Positions 45,736 to 54,060 of a stretch of DNA of 64,000 bases are shown here, one piece after another. Under the pieces are notes generated by a model. It made no database searches. It saw only the letters and a program-made list of their open reading frames with translations, and was not told the origin of the DNA. The translations under genes and the position numbers were made by a program. Positions within the stretch are counted from its first letter, which is position 1; every line of letters begins with the position of its first letter. The DNA is from Flammeovirga pacifica (lineage in GTDB: Bacteria; Bacteroidota; Bacteroidia; Cytophagales; Flammeovirgaceae), in the NCBI RefSeq assembly GCF_000807855.2, contig NZ_JRYR02000001.1, positions 1,605,881 to 1,669,880 on the forward strand. The letters run 5' to 3'.

Positions 45736-46383
45736 TTAAGCTTCTTCTACGTATCCGTTTCTCCAACGTTGAACCCATATAATCATACCAATGATAATGA
45801 AGGCACCTACAGGTGATGACATTAAACCATTGTTTACATATGCTTCAGGAAGAACACGAATATCAAATAAAGTACCTGATCCTAATAACTCACGGAAGAA
45901 AGCAACCACAAGGATTACCCATGCATAACCGAAAGATGAACCAAGACCATCAAGGATTGAATCGTAAGGTTTGTTTGCCATAGCGAAAGCTTCCAAACGT
46001 CCCATTACAATACAGTTGGTAATAATTAGACCAACATATACCCCTACTACTTTTGATACATCATATAGATAAGCTCTTAAAACTTGGTCTACAATAATTA
46101 CCAAAGATGCTACAATACCCAACTGTACAATAATACGGATACGTTGTGGAATAGTATTACGTAATAAAGATACGATCAAGTTAGAGAAGATAACTACGAA
46201 AGTTACCGCCACCGACATTACTAAAGTTGGCTCTAACTTAGAAGTTACCGCCAATGCCGAACAAATACCCAATACCTGTACTGTTACTGGGTTATCATCA
46301 TCAAGAGGATCAGTAATGATTTTCTTTCTTCTCTTCGAGAATAAAGCCTCTGATTTTTTTGCTGCTACAGTTTCTGTGCTCAT
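45736..46383 (-). CDS. nqrD: Na+-translocating NADH:quinone reductase subunit D
   Basis: 215 residues, six membrane helices, homologous to NqrE and RnfA/E. VLGICSALAVTS holds the Cys for the shared iron centre; GLIITNCIVMGRLEAFAMAN is a second family motif. It lies 33 bp before nqrE. Confidence 0.95.
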   Translation of the reverse strand: MSTETVAAKKSEALFSKRRKKIITDPLDDDNPVTVQVLGICSALAVTSKLEPTLVMSVAVTFVVIFSNLIVSLLRNTIPQRIRIIVQLGIVASLVIIVDQVLRAYLYDVSKVVGVYVGLIITNCIVMGRLEAFAMANKPYDSILDGLGSSFGYAWVILVVAFFRELLGSGTLFDIRVLPEAYVNNGLMSSPVGAFIIIGMIIWVQRWRNGYVEEA

Positions 46384-46418
46384 TTCTTTTTTTGCTTTTA
46401 AAATTTACAAATCAAAAA

Positions 46419-47186
46419 CTACTGGGCCATTGAAACCGCAGAAGCACCTTTCTTTAAAAATGGCTCGTATTCTTCAAGGTACATTTTGACCATGTCGTTC
46501 AAACCATTTGCTGTTAAAGTTGCACCTGACAAACCGTCAACCTCATGGTTAGAAAGACCTGCATGTCCTTCACCTTTAACCATGTGAATTGGCGTCAAGC
46601 TACCACCATCAAATATTGATTTCCCAATATAGCGATCTTGAACAGGTCCATCACTAATTCTAGCACCAAGACCAGGAGTTTCACCTTTATGAGAGAATAC
46701 TACACCTTTTACAGTTTTCTTATCTGCATTCAAGGCAAAGTAACCCCAGATGTCATTCCAAAGTCCATATCCGTACATTGGTAGGATATATGCTTCAACT
46801 TTTGATCCGTCTTCTGACAAGAACTCATAGATTGGTAGAGTTACCTCACCTACTTTAGGTTCTTCCTTAGCTTTTAATGCTTTTTGAATTTCTTTTAATT
46901 TTTTCCATTCTTTAGCAATGCTAAGTTTCTCCAATTTCTCTGGAGCAATTGTTTGACCATCTACGTTAATTACTTTAATTCTTTTATCGTAAATAGCGGC
47001 AATTTCGCTCTTTGGAGACTCACTCATTTCTGGCATCACAGAAAGCATAATTTGCTTTTTGGTGTCAAGAGCGATCTGCTGTTTTTGTGTCGCATTTAAT
47101 GATCCTGCGATAGTTGCTAATAAACCGCCAAGGACGATCGTCATAACAACTGCAAAACCAATGACATAACCGTTAGACTGTTGCAC
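46419..47186 (-). CDS. nqrC: Na+-translocating NADH:quinone reductase subunit C
   Basis: 255 residues with one N-terminal membrane helix (about 6-28) and a periplasmic domain. The covalent FMN-binding motif is DGLSGATLTANG, with the Thr as attachment residue. It overlaps nqrB by 14 bp. Confidence 0.95.
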   Translation of the reverse strand: MQQSNGYVIGFAVVMTIVLGGLLATIAGSLNATQKQQIALDTKKQIMLSVMPEMSESPKSEIAAIYDKRIKVINVDGQTIAPEKLEKLSIAKEWKKLKEIQKALKAKEEPKVGEVTLPIYEFLSEDGSKVEAYILPMYGYGLWNDIWGYFALNADKKTVKGVVFSHKGETPGLGARISDGPVQDRYIGKSIFDGGSLTPIHMVKGEGHAGLSNHEVDGLSGATLTANGLNDMVKMYLEEYEPFLKKGASAVSMAQ

Positions 47187-48441
47187 GTTTTAATCTTCGT
47201 TTTTTGTTCGCATTTACTACATAGTGATCGATCAATGGAGCCATTACATTCATAAGAAGAATAGCCAACATGATACCTTCTGGATACGCAGGGTTTAACA
47301 CACGGATAATCACCGTCATAACACCAATTAACGCACCATAAATCCACTTACCAGTACTGGTTTGTGAAGCCGATACAGGGTCAGTTGCCATGAATACGAT
47401 ACCGAATGCAAAACCACCAACAATTAAGTGATAGTAAGCAGGCATATCAAGGTATGCATAGTAATGAGCACCTTCTACTCCATTCTTAACAGCTTCCATA
47501 TCTCCAGCAAAAACGTTTAATAAAACGCCCATAGCTAAAGCACCTAGAATACCAGAAAGAATAATTCTATAATCTGCCACTTTCGTCCAGATCAATACTA
47601 AAGCACCGATCAAACACATTAAAGCAGAAGTTTCACCAATTGAACCTGGAATCAAACCAATGAATGAAGTCATAGCTAATTCAGCAGGAGATTGTACCCA
47701 ATGAGCAGCGTTTGCAACAAAATCAACAACAGGTTGACCTGCTTTTTGTGCTTCAACTGCTAAACCTAAGAATGTAGCACCAGTGTAACCATCTACAGTA
47801 GCCATTGCTTGACCAGCAGCAGATTCACCGATTTCAATCCATACTTTATCACCTGAAATTTGCGCAGGATAAGCAAAGTATAAAAATGCACGTGCTGTTA
47901 AAGCAACGTTTAAGATGTTCATACCAACACCACCAAAAACTTCTTTTGCTACAAGTACTGCAAAAGCAGAAGCAAAAGCAATTTGCCAAAGTGGTAATGA
48001 AGCAGGAACTACAAGTGGAATAAGGATACCTGTTACCAAGAAACCCTCTGTAATTGGGTGATTTCTAAATACAGCAAAAGCTGCTTCAACAGCACCACCA
48101 GCTGCGTAAGAAACTATGATTAATGGCAAAGCCAATTTCAAACCATATAATAATTGCGCACCGAAAGAAGCTACTTCAGCATCTCCAGTAGCAATATGGT
48201 GTTGGAAACCTACGTTCCAAATACCAAAAATTATAGCAGGTAATAAGGCAATTACTACAGTCATCATGACACGCTTCAAATCGACAGCGTCACGTACCTG
48301 TACACCTTTTGCTTTAGTTACTTCCGGAGGAGTAAACATAAAGGTCTCTCCTGCTTCAAAAACATAGTAAAGCTTTTCTAGCTTACCGCCTTTTTCAAAA
48401 AGAGGCTTTTGTTTTTCTAAGAGATCGTGTAAAAATTTCAT
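47173..48441 (-). CDS. nqrB: Na+-translocating NADH:quinone reductase subunit B
   Basis: 422 residues with about ten membrane helices. The second covalent FMN site, DGYTGATFLG, is present; in the Vibrio enzyme this Thr bears FMN. It starts 40 bp after nqrA and overlaps nqrC. Confidence 0.95.
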   Translation of the reverse strand: MKFLHDLLEKQKPLFEKGGKLEKLYYVFEAGETFMFTPPEVTKAKGVQVRDAVDLKRVMMTVVIALLPAIIFGIWNVGFQHHIATGDAEVASFGAQLLYGLKLALPLIIVSYAAGGAVEAAFAVFRNHPITEGFLVTGILIPLVVPASLPLWQIAFASAFAVLVAKEVFGGVGMNILNVALTARAFLYFAYPAQISGDKVWIEIGESAAGQAMATVDGYTGATFLGLAVEAQKAGQPVVDFVANAAHWVQSPAELAMTSFIGLIPGSIGETSALMCLIGALVLIWTKVADYRIILSGILGALAMGVLLNVFAGDMEAVKNGVEGAHYYAYLDMPAYYHLIVGGFAFGIVFMATDPVSASQTSTGKWIYGALIGVMTVIIRVLNPAYPEGIMLAILLMNVMAPLIDHYVVNANKKRRLKRATV

Positions 48442-48481
48442 TGAACTTAAGCTATTTTCTACTTAATAATTTTGCACCAAA

Positions 48482-49840
48482 TTAGTCCAAACGCATTGTA
48501 TCTAGACCTTGACGAACAATTTTCTGGATATCATGCTTAGATACATCAATAAATTCGCAAAGAGCTAAATCCTCTTCTGCTACTTCATAGATACCTAAAG
48601 CTTCCATGTTCTCATAGTCATATGCTAAGATGGACTTTAATAAATACATTGGATATATATCCATAGGAACTACTTTTTCGAAAGCACCAGTTACAGCAAA
48701 TGGTCTGTCTTGACCGTTTGTGTTTGTATCTAATGCATATTCTTTTGATGTAGAACCCAACAAGCCAAATGCTTTATGGAAAGATAAACGGCTTGTGATT
48801 GGTGCTAACCACCCATCAGTAAGGAAGAATCTAGATTTCTTACCTTCTTCTAAAGCAGTTACCATGTTCGAATAAAAGCCTAAGAATCCGTCTTTACTGA
48901 TAGCTGTACCAGTTAAAACGTTTCCAGAAACTACACGAACATTATCTCCTTTGATTTTAGATGCTACAATAGTGTCCACAGATGCACCAACGTACGTTTC
49001 AACGTATTCAGGAGTATCTACTTTAGGACCTGCAACAGCAATCACTTGTTTAGCATCGTATTTACCTTCTTTAAAAAGTTTTCCGATTTGTACTAAACCT
49101 TGAGGTGATATTGTCCAAACCACATCATTGGCATTTGCAATTGGAGAAGTGTGATGAATTTGAACACCAACGTTACCTGCAGGGTGAGGTCCATTGAATT
49201 TGTTCTTTTCAACACCTACTACATTATCAAATAACTTTGATGGTGTAGCTCCATTTAAACCAACGTATACTTTTGGAGCAAATTTCTTAAGAACATCTAC
49301 ACCCGCTTGGATGTATGCTTCTTGTCCTTGAAGAGTGAAATCATTATTTGGAGCCAAAGGATGACTATCAAATGATGATACAAAGATTGCTCTTGGTTGA
49401 TCTGAAGGATCAGCAACTATTGCATAAGGACGACGAATTAAAAGAGGCCAAACACCACTTTCTAACATCGTAGCTTTTGCATCTTCAACTGATACTTGAT
49501 CTACTGGTTTTACTGGAAATTCTTTGTATTCTATTGTGCTATCCGCTTCAACAACGATAGCCAATAATTTACGGCGTTCTCCTCGTTGAATTTCAACGAT
49601 TTCGCCACTTACAGGTGAAGTGTATTTTATTTCTTCTTGTTTCCCGTCGATTAAGATCGGGTCACCTGCCTTAACTTTTGCGCCTACTTTTACCACAGAC
49701 TTTGGGCGATTCATGCCCAGAAAATCTTCTGGTTTTAAGGCGTACCTTTTGGGTGCTTCGACATTCTTGGCAATGCTTTCTGATGCTTTACCAACAAGCT
49801 TAATATCGAACCCTTGTTTTAATTTCACGTTATTAGACAT
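48482..49840 (-). CDS. nqrA: Na+-translocating NADH:quinone reductase subunit A
   Basis: 452-residue cytoplasmic subunit of Na+-NQR, beginning KLKQGFDIKLVGKASE and ending DTMRLD; GNVGVQIHHTSPIANAND and QDRPFAVTGAFEKVVP are family segments. First gene of nqrABCDE. The NADH-oxidising FAD/[2Fe-2S] subunit NqrF is not found anywhere in the window. A -7 element lies 48 bp upstream. Confidence 0.95.
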   Translation of the reverse strand: MSNNVKLKQGFDIKLVGKASESIAKNVEAPKRYALKPEDFLGMNRPKSVVKVGAKVKAGDPILIDGKQEEIKYTSPVSGEIVEIQRGERRKLLAIVVEADSTIEYKEFPVKPVDQVSVEDAKATMLESGVWPLLIRRPYAIVADPSDQPRAIFVSSFDSHPLAPNNDFTLQGQEAYIQAGVDVLKKFAPKVYVGLNGATPSKLFDNVVGVEKNKFNGPHPAGNVGVQIHHTSPIANANDVVWTISPQGLVQIGKLFKEGKYDAKQVIAVAGPKVDTPEYVETYVGASVDTIVASKIKGDNVRVVSGNVLTGTAISKDGFLGFYSNMVTALEEGKKSRFFLTDGWLAPITSRLSFHKAFGLLGSTSKEYALDTNTNGQDRPFAVTGAFEKVVPMDIYPMYLLKSILAYDYENMEALGIYEVAEEDLALCEFIDVSKHDIQKIVRQGLDTMRLD

Positions 49841-49887
49841 CGGATATTATCGAGTGACAGAGTAAACGCTCCTATTTTTTTCAACGA

Positions 49888-49895
49888 CAAACTTA
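49888..49895 (-). promoter_or_regulatory. Candidate -7 element of nqrA
   Basis: TAAGTTTG on the minus strand matches TAnnTTTG. TTTC, one base off TTTG, lies at the exact -33 position (49915-49918), so the promoter is near-consensus. Confidence 0.6.
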
Positions 49896-50070
49896 CTAAA
49901 TTCATATTATTGTTGAAACTTTATACCCCACTGTTTTAGTAAGTAAATTCAAATATTTAGGTATTTGAATAAATAAAGTTAAACTTTAACATAAAAAATC
50001 ATCAATTTGGTATACTAAATGAGGTATATAAAGACGTTGTATTAAAAAGTATTATAAATTTCAACTAAGA

Positions 50071-50463
50071 ATGCAAACGATAAACAGTACAGAAATTGCT
50101 GCGATTTGGGATCAAATCAAGCACAGAAAAGATGTTATTAGTGTTCATAATTTGCACTTTGTAAAAGTGAGAGATGCAGCATTAAAAAATCCTCATTTAA
50201 TTACATGGGATTTTCATAAAAAAGAAGTAAACATCTCTGAGGTACCTTACATCAACACTGTTGATGATGAGCCAATTAACCTTAGTGATTATAAATATTT
50301 ATGGGTAAAAACCGGCGATCCAAAAAATCAAGCTTTATTCAGAATTTTGATGCATAACGACGACAGAAGCTTCGATTTAAAGACACTTTTTCATCCAGCA
50401 CATCAACAACAAGAGTTAAAAGTGAACTACCTTGCTTTTAATGAAGAACCTGTTGAAGTATAA
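50071..50463 (+). CDS. Hypothetical protein divergent from nqrA
   Basis: 130 residues, no signal peptide or membrane helix. It contains YINTVDDEPINLSDYKYLWV and ALFRILMHNDDRSFDLKTLF, but I recognise no family. Its length and codon use resemble neighbouring genes, and it ends inside a 28-bp perfect palindrome that serves as terminator, so it is a real gene. It is divergent from nqrA across a 230-bp gap. Confidence 0.65.
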   Translation: MQTINSTEIAAIWDQIKHRKDVISVHNLHFVKVRDAALKNPHLITWDFHKKEVNISEVPYINTVDDEPINLSDYKYLWVKTGDPKNQALFRILMHNDDRSFDLKTLFHPAHQQQELKVNYLAFNEEPVEV

Positions 50464-50489
50464 AAAAAGGAGCAATTGCTCCTTTTTTT
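50462..50489. terminator. Perfect palindrome shared by two convergent genes
   Basis: AAAAAAAGGAGCAA and its complement form a 28-bp perfect palindrome that includes part of the stop codons of both the 130-residue gene and the nitroreductase gene; A and T runs at its ends suit termination in both directions. Confidence 0.8.
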
Positions 50490-51222
50490 ATACTTCAAAA
50501 ATTACTTTATCATTCGGCACTCTTACTCTTTCGTTGTAAATCCCACCTTCTCCGGCAGGTCCACAGCCGATGATCATGCTAATTTCAGCATCTTTAGGAA
50601 GATTTAAGATTTTTTTAATTCTTTTACTATCAAATCCCTCCATCGGACAGGTGTCATAACCTTCCGATTTCATAGAATACATAAAAGTCATTGCTGCTAA
50701 AGCAACACTTTTATGAAGAGTTACTGTGATATCCTTCTTTGATACTTGCCTTACCATTGGTCGTTTTAAACCAACAGCCCAAGAAAATATTTTCTTACCA
50801 AAACTTCTTATTCCTAGTCTATCATTTTTATATAAAATAGGAACTAATTTCTGATAATAACTAAGAGCTCTATTTTGATCTTTCTCGCTTAAAGATTTTT
50901 TTTCAAAACCTTTTTTCATCTCTTCTAAGTTAAACTCTGCTCTTTCCGACCATAGTGATGGGCGTACAGTGAATAAAACTAATTCTCTAGCTGTTGTAGC
51001 TGCCTTCTGCTTCATACAGTTAATAGCAACCTCTTTTTTTAGATCTTCTGATGTGACTCTATAGAATTCCCACATTTGCATGTTGGAACTGTTTGGGGAC
51101 AAAGTAGCTCTCTCTAAACTTCTCTGCACAGATGCATGATCAAATTCTGCTTCTTGATCATATACTCTTACAGATCTACGTTCATTTACTAGATCGTCAA
51201 AATACTTGGCGTTGTTAGTCAT
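50488..51222 (-). CDS. Nitroreductase family oxidoreductase
   Basis: 244-residue FMN-dependent NAD(P)H oxidoreductase fold: N-terminal RRSVRVYDQEAEFDHA, the LERATLSPNSSNMQMWEFYR segment that binds FMN, and MIIGCGPAGEGGIYNERVRV near the C-terminus. Such enzymes reduce nitro compounds, quinones or flavins. A middle insertion (about 80-150, KKGFEKKSLSEKDQNRALSY) is longer than in classical NfsB. Substrate unknown. Convergent with the 130-residue gene. Confidence 0.85.
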   Translation of the reverse strand: MTNNAKYFDDLVNERRSVRVYDQEAEFDHASVQRSLERATLSPNSSNMQMWEFYRVTSEDLKKEVAINCMKQKAATTARELVLFTVRPSLWSERAEFNLEEMKKGFEKKSLSEKDQNRALSYYQKLVPILYKNDRLGIRSFGKKIFSWAVGLKRPMVRQVSKKDITVTLHKSVALAAMTFMYSMKSEGYDTCPMEGFDSKRIKKILNLPKDAEISMIIGCGPAGEGGIYNERVRVPNDKVIFEV

Positions 51223-51410
51223 GTTTTATTTGTCCTTTTTTATTATTTAATTGTCATTCAATTGTAACACAGTTAGATATTACAATAATAATCCTCTTTA
51301 AATTCATCAAAAACTATTGATTACTAGTTGATTACATTATTACACGTATTATCGGCTTCTTGGTTACTTTTTTGAATTTGATTACAAAATTAATCAATAA
51401 TTAAATAAAC

Positions 51411-51932
51411 ATGAGAAAGTTCATTTCAAAATTATCAATCATAAGCACATTAATTGGCTTAGCTTTTATCTTACACTCTTGTAGTACTGACGGAGAAGAC
51501 CCTGCTACAATAGGTAACGCATCATTTTTCGCAGACAATACAGTAGGTTTTACCCAACAAGCAATCACTATTACAATCACTGATAAAAATGATGATGAAG
51601 TAACAACACATCAACTTAGACAGTATGCTACCAACCCTAATTGTGGATTACCATCTGCCATTGATGTTTTTACTGCAGAATTACCTGAAGGTAAATACAA
51701 TGTTTATGCTGTAGAAGCTAACGACGGTGATGCTCAAGGTGCTTGGTTTACGGGTGTTGAGGGTTATGCTCTTACAATTACTGCAGGTACATGTCAACGT
51801 TTTAAATTAGGAGACAATCCTTTTGAAGAACAAGAACCTCCTGCGAGCCCTGCTGCTTCAGCTCGTTTAGCTAGCAAAGGAATGAAACTACTAACAATCA
51901 CACCATATGAATGTGATTGTGAAAATAACTAA
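51411..51932 (+). CDS. Putative lipoprotein
   Basis: 173 residues. The signal peptide ends in the lipobox LHSC (Cys24), followed by STDGEDP, an acidic stretch compatible with surface export. A beta-rich middle (QAITITITDKNDDEVTTHQL, LPEGKYNVYAVEANDGD) and five further Cys, including the closing YECDCEN, suggest disulfides. No family recognised. Confidence 0.75.
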   Translation: MRKFISKLSIISTLIGLAFILHSCSTDGEDPATIGNASFFADNTVGFTQQAITITITDKNDDEVTTHQLRQYATNPNCGLPSAIDVFTAELPEGKYNVYAVEANDGDAQGAWFTGVEGYALTITAGTCQRFKLGDNPFEEQEPPASPAASARLASKGMKLLTITPYECDCENN

Positions 51933-51937
51933 TCCAT

Positions 51938-51969
51938 AAAAAAAGCGAATCCTTGGATTCGCTTTTTTT
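51938..51969. terminator. Bidirectional intrinsic terminator
   Basis: A 15-bp perfect stem AAAAAAAGCGAATCC with a TT loop and complement (51938-51969) lies between the lipoprotein gene and convergent moaA. Confidence 0.85.
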
Positions 51970-51986
51970 ATATCTTTCAATTTCTA

Positions 51987-52958
51987 TTACCCACCAATTA
52001 AGGACATAGAATCTAAAGTAGTATTTTCTTTTTCTTCATCCCATCCACTCTTTTTCTTGGTGGCTAAATGCTTTTGAATTTGATTTAGGATTTCTTTATC
52101 ACTCTTATTTGTTCGTAATAGGTCTTTTAATTCCAATCCCTCTTTAGAGTAAAGGCAATTTCTAATTTGACCTAATGATGTTATTCTAAGACGATCACAA
52201 GTACCACAAAACGTTCTACTAAAGGCAGGAATTATCCCTACTTTTCCTTTCAAATATTTTGTTTGATAAATTTGAGCAGTAGACATTTCAAGATCATTCA
52301 CTTTAGCAAAATCAGAAAACTCATCTGATAATACCTTTTCAATGTCTTTATAGTTCCAAGTTTTGGCTACTTCCCTACCTGTGCCATTAAAAGGCATTTC
52401 CTCAATATATCTAATTTCTAACGGTGCATTCTTTGCTAATAATGCCATAGGAATAATCTGATCAGTATTCTTTTGATCCATTACTACCATATTCACTTTA
52501 ACATTGAAGTCCAAATCAATCATTTTCTGTAATGAATTAATTACTTTAGAAAAATCATCTCTTCGGGTAATTTCTTCAAAACGCTTTCGTGATACGGCAT
52601 CTAAACTTAGATTGATATCCTTTATTCCTAATGTATGTAACTTTTCAAGATGCTCTTCTAGCAGAACCCCATTGGAAGTAATACCAACTTTTTTAATTCC
52701 TTCAATTTTTACTAGTTCTTCTAAAAAGTGCATTAATCCACTTCTAACAAATGGTTCTCCTCCAGTAATCCTCACTTTTTCTACCCCGTTTTGAGCAAGA
52801 ATAGTCACCAACCTCAACAATTCTTCAAAGGTCAATAGCTTATTCTTCTGTACAAATTTCATATGCTCGGGCATACAATAGGTACATCTCAAATTACAAC
52901 GATCAGTCACTGCTAATCGTACATACTTTATTTGTCGGTTAAACTTATCTGTTAGCAT
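51987..52958 (-). CDS. moaA: GTP 3',8-cyclase
   Basis: 323-residue radical-SAM enzyme, the first step of molybdenum cofactor synthesis from GTP. The N-terminal [4Fe-4S] ligands are Cys21, Cys25 and Cys28 (CNLRCTYC); the second cluster is in RTFCGTCDRLRITSLGQIRN near the C-terminus, and the chain ends in IGG, the conserved C-terminal Gly-Gly. It is a single gene between the lipoprotein terminator and the periplasmic nitrate reductase operon. Confidence 0.97.
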   Translation of the reverse strand: MLTDKFNRQIKYVRLAVTDRCNLRCTYCMPEHMKFVQKNKLLTFEELLRLVTILAQNGVEKVRITGGEPFVRSGLMHFLEELVKIEGIKKVGITSNGVLLEEHLEKLHTLGIKDINLSLDAVSRKRFEEITRRDDFSKVINSLQKMIDLDFNVKVNMVVMDQKNTDQIIPMALLAKNAPLEIRYIEEMPFNGTGREVAKTWNYKDIEKVLSDEFSDFAKVNDLEMSTAQIYQTKYLKGKVGIIPAFSRTFCGTCDRLRITSLGQIRNCLYSKEGLELKDLLRTNKSDKEILNQIQKHLATKKKSGWDEEKENTTLDSMSLIGG

Positions 52959-53083
52959 ATGTTGCTAAGATAATTAAGAATTAAGAAATATGGCTTATGA
53001 ATTGAAAAATTCATTCATCATCCAATAAAAAGGTCAAACATTAATAATCGTTTCCATAATTATCTTCAAATTAGATGAAAAAA

Positions 53084-53110
53084 GGCCTTACTCTTTTTAC
53101 AAGTAAGGCC
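53084..53110 (-). terminator. Intrinsic terminator of the napA operon
   Basis: GGCCTTACT (53084-53092) pairs with AGTAAGGCC (53102-53110), followed on the minus strand by TTTTTT. Confidence 0.8.
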
Positions 53111-53140
53111 AATAATATTTACCTCTAAAATAGAGTACTA

Positions 53141-53329
53141 TTAAAGAAGATTTGATTTTGTCAAGTCTTTATATACTTCCCATAAAACTAGCATTACTGC
53201 AACAGCTATACATGGTTGTGCCACAAAAACAAACAAAAACATTAATATAGGTCCTGGATTAATGATGTAAGGAATGGAAATAGCCAAACCTATAATCACT
53301 AGCATCGCTTCAATAAATACTTTTCTCAT
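53141..53329 (-). CDS. Small membrane protein at the end of the napA operon
   Basis: 62 residues with two predicted membrane helices (about 6-24 and 28-52, MLVIIGLAISIPYI and LMFLFVFVAQPCIAVAVMLV). It starts 7 bp after the cytochrome gene and precedes a terminator, so it belongs to the operon. NapE is of similar length but usually has one helix; the match is not convincing. A role in assembly or anchoring of the nitrate reductase is inferred. Confidence 0.65.
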   Translation of the reverse strand: MRKVFIEAMLVIIGLAISIPYIINPGPILMFLFVFVAQPCIAVAVMLVLWEVYKDLTKSNLL

Positions 53330-53336
53330 AATTTAA

Positions 53337-54047
53337 TTATTTTTTTGATACTGCAAGGTTGGAAATATATTCCTTCACTTCGTTTGCGTCTTTTACTGAG
53401 ATCTCTTTGTTCTTAGGGTTAGATAACCATTTGTAGTCTTCATGACCCGGAGTTCTACGAGATGGCTCTGGATGAGCTCTACCGTGACAGTTTAAACAAG
53501 AAATTGATGCGTCATCACTCTTCAAGTTTTCAACTACAGGCTGATGCTCTTCTACTGCCTCGAACGTTCTTGAACCTTCGTGACATCCGTAACAGTTCAT
53601 TGAATTAAACTCTCCTCTATAACGGATAGGTTCTTCATATGTTTTTGTTACATATCTCATCAAGTGTCTATAACCGTCTAATTTAGCCTTCATAGTTCCT
53701 TGGAACCCATAATCAGCATGACAGCTATAACACTCGTGTTCGGCAATCCATCCATTTTGGTAGTGTCTAGCGGCCAATGTTTGAGATTTAGTATCAAACA
53801 TCATATCGTTAGCCATTGGAGCCATTACGTGACAACTTTGACATGCAGTTGATTCTTTAGTAGTAACAAATACATGATAGTTACCTAACATTACTGCTAA
53901 AACCGGAAATAAGATAATGGCTACAAGAACCATTGCTCTCACCCCTCCCGTAAGTTTCTCTTGAAACCTATTTTGTCTCAGTTTATAAAGTAGGATCACT
54001 TCAACGATTAGGATCACTACTGCTAAAATATCTAAAATTGTTTCCAT
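53337..54047 (-). CDS. Tetraheme cytochrome c, NapC/NrfH family
   Basis: 236 residues. Two membrane helices (about 4-21 and 38-57), then four CxxCH haem sites in the periplasm: CQSCH, CYSCH, CYGCH and CLNCH. NapC/NrfH proteins pass electrons from quinol to periplasmic reductases. It sits 13 bp after napA, so it is presumably the quinol dehydrogenase for NapA. The soluble diheme subunit NapB is absent from the locus. Confidence 0.92.
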   Translation of the reverse strand: METILDILAVVILIVEVILLYKLRQNRFQEKLTGGVRAMVLVAIILFPVLAVMLGNYHVFVTTKESTACQSCHVMAPMANDMMFDTKSQTLAARHYQNGWIAEHECYSCHADYGFQGTMKAKLDGYRHLMRYVTKTYEEPIRYRGEFNSMNCYGCHEGSRTFEAVEEHQPVVENLKSDDASISCLNCHGRAHPEPSRRTPGHEDYKWLSNPKNKEISVKDANEVKEYISNLAVSKK

Positions 54048-54060
54048 TGATCGACGAAGT

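Noticed and set aside
45748-45753. TACGTA near the end of nqrD
   Set aside because: It is part of coding sequence and isolated.
47805-48023. Antisense frame within nqrB, rich in Gln, Leu and Lys
   Set aside because: It is a shadow of the nqrB coding sequence on the opposite strand.
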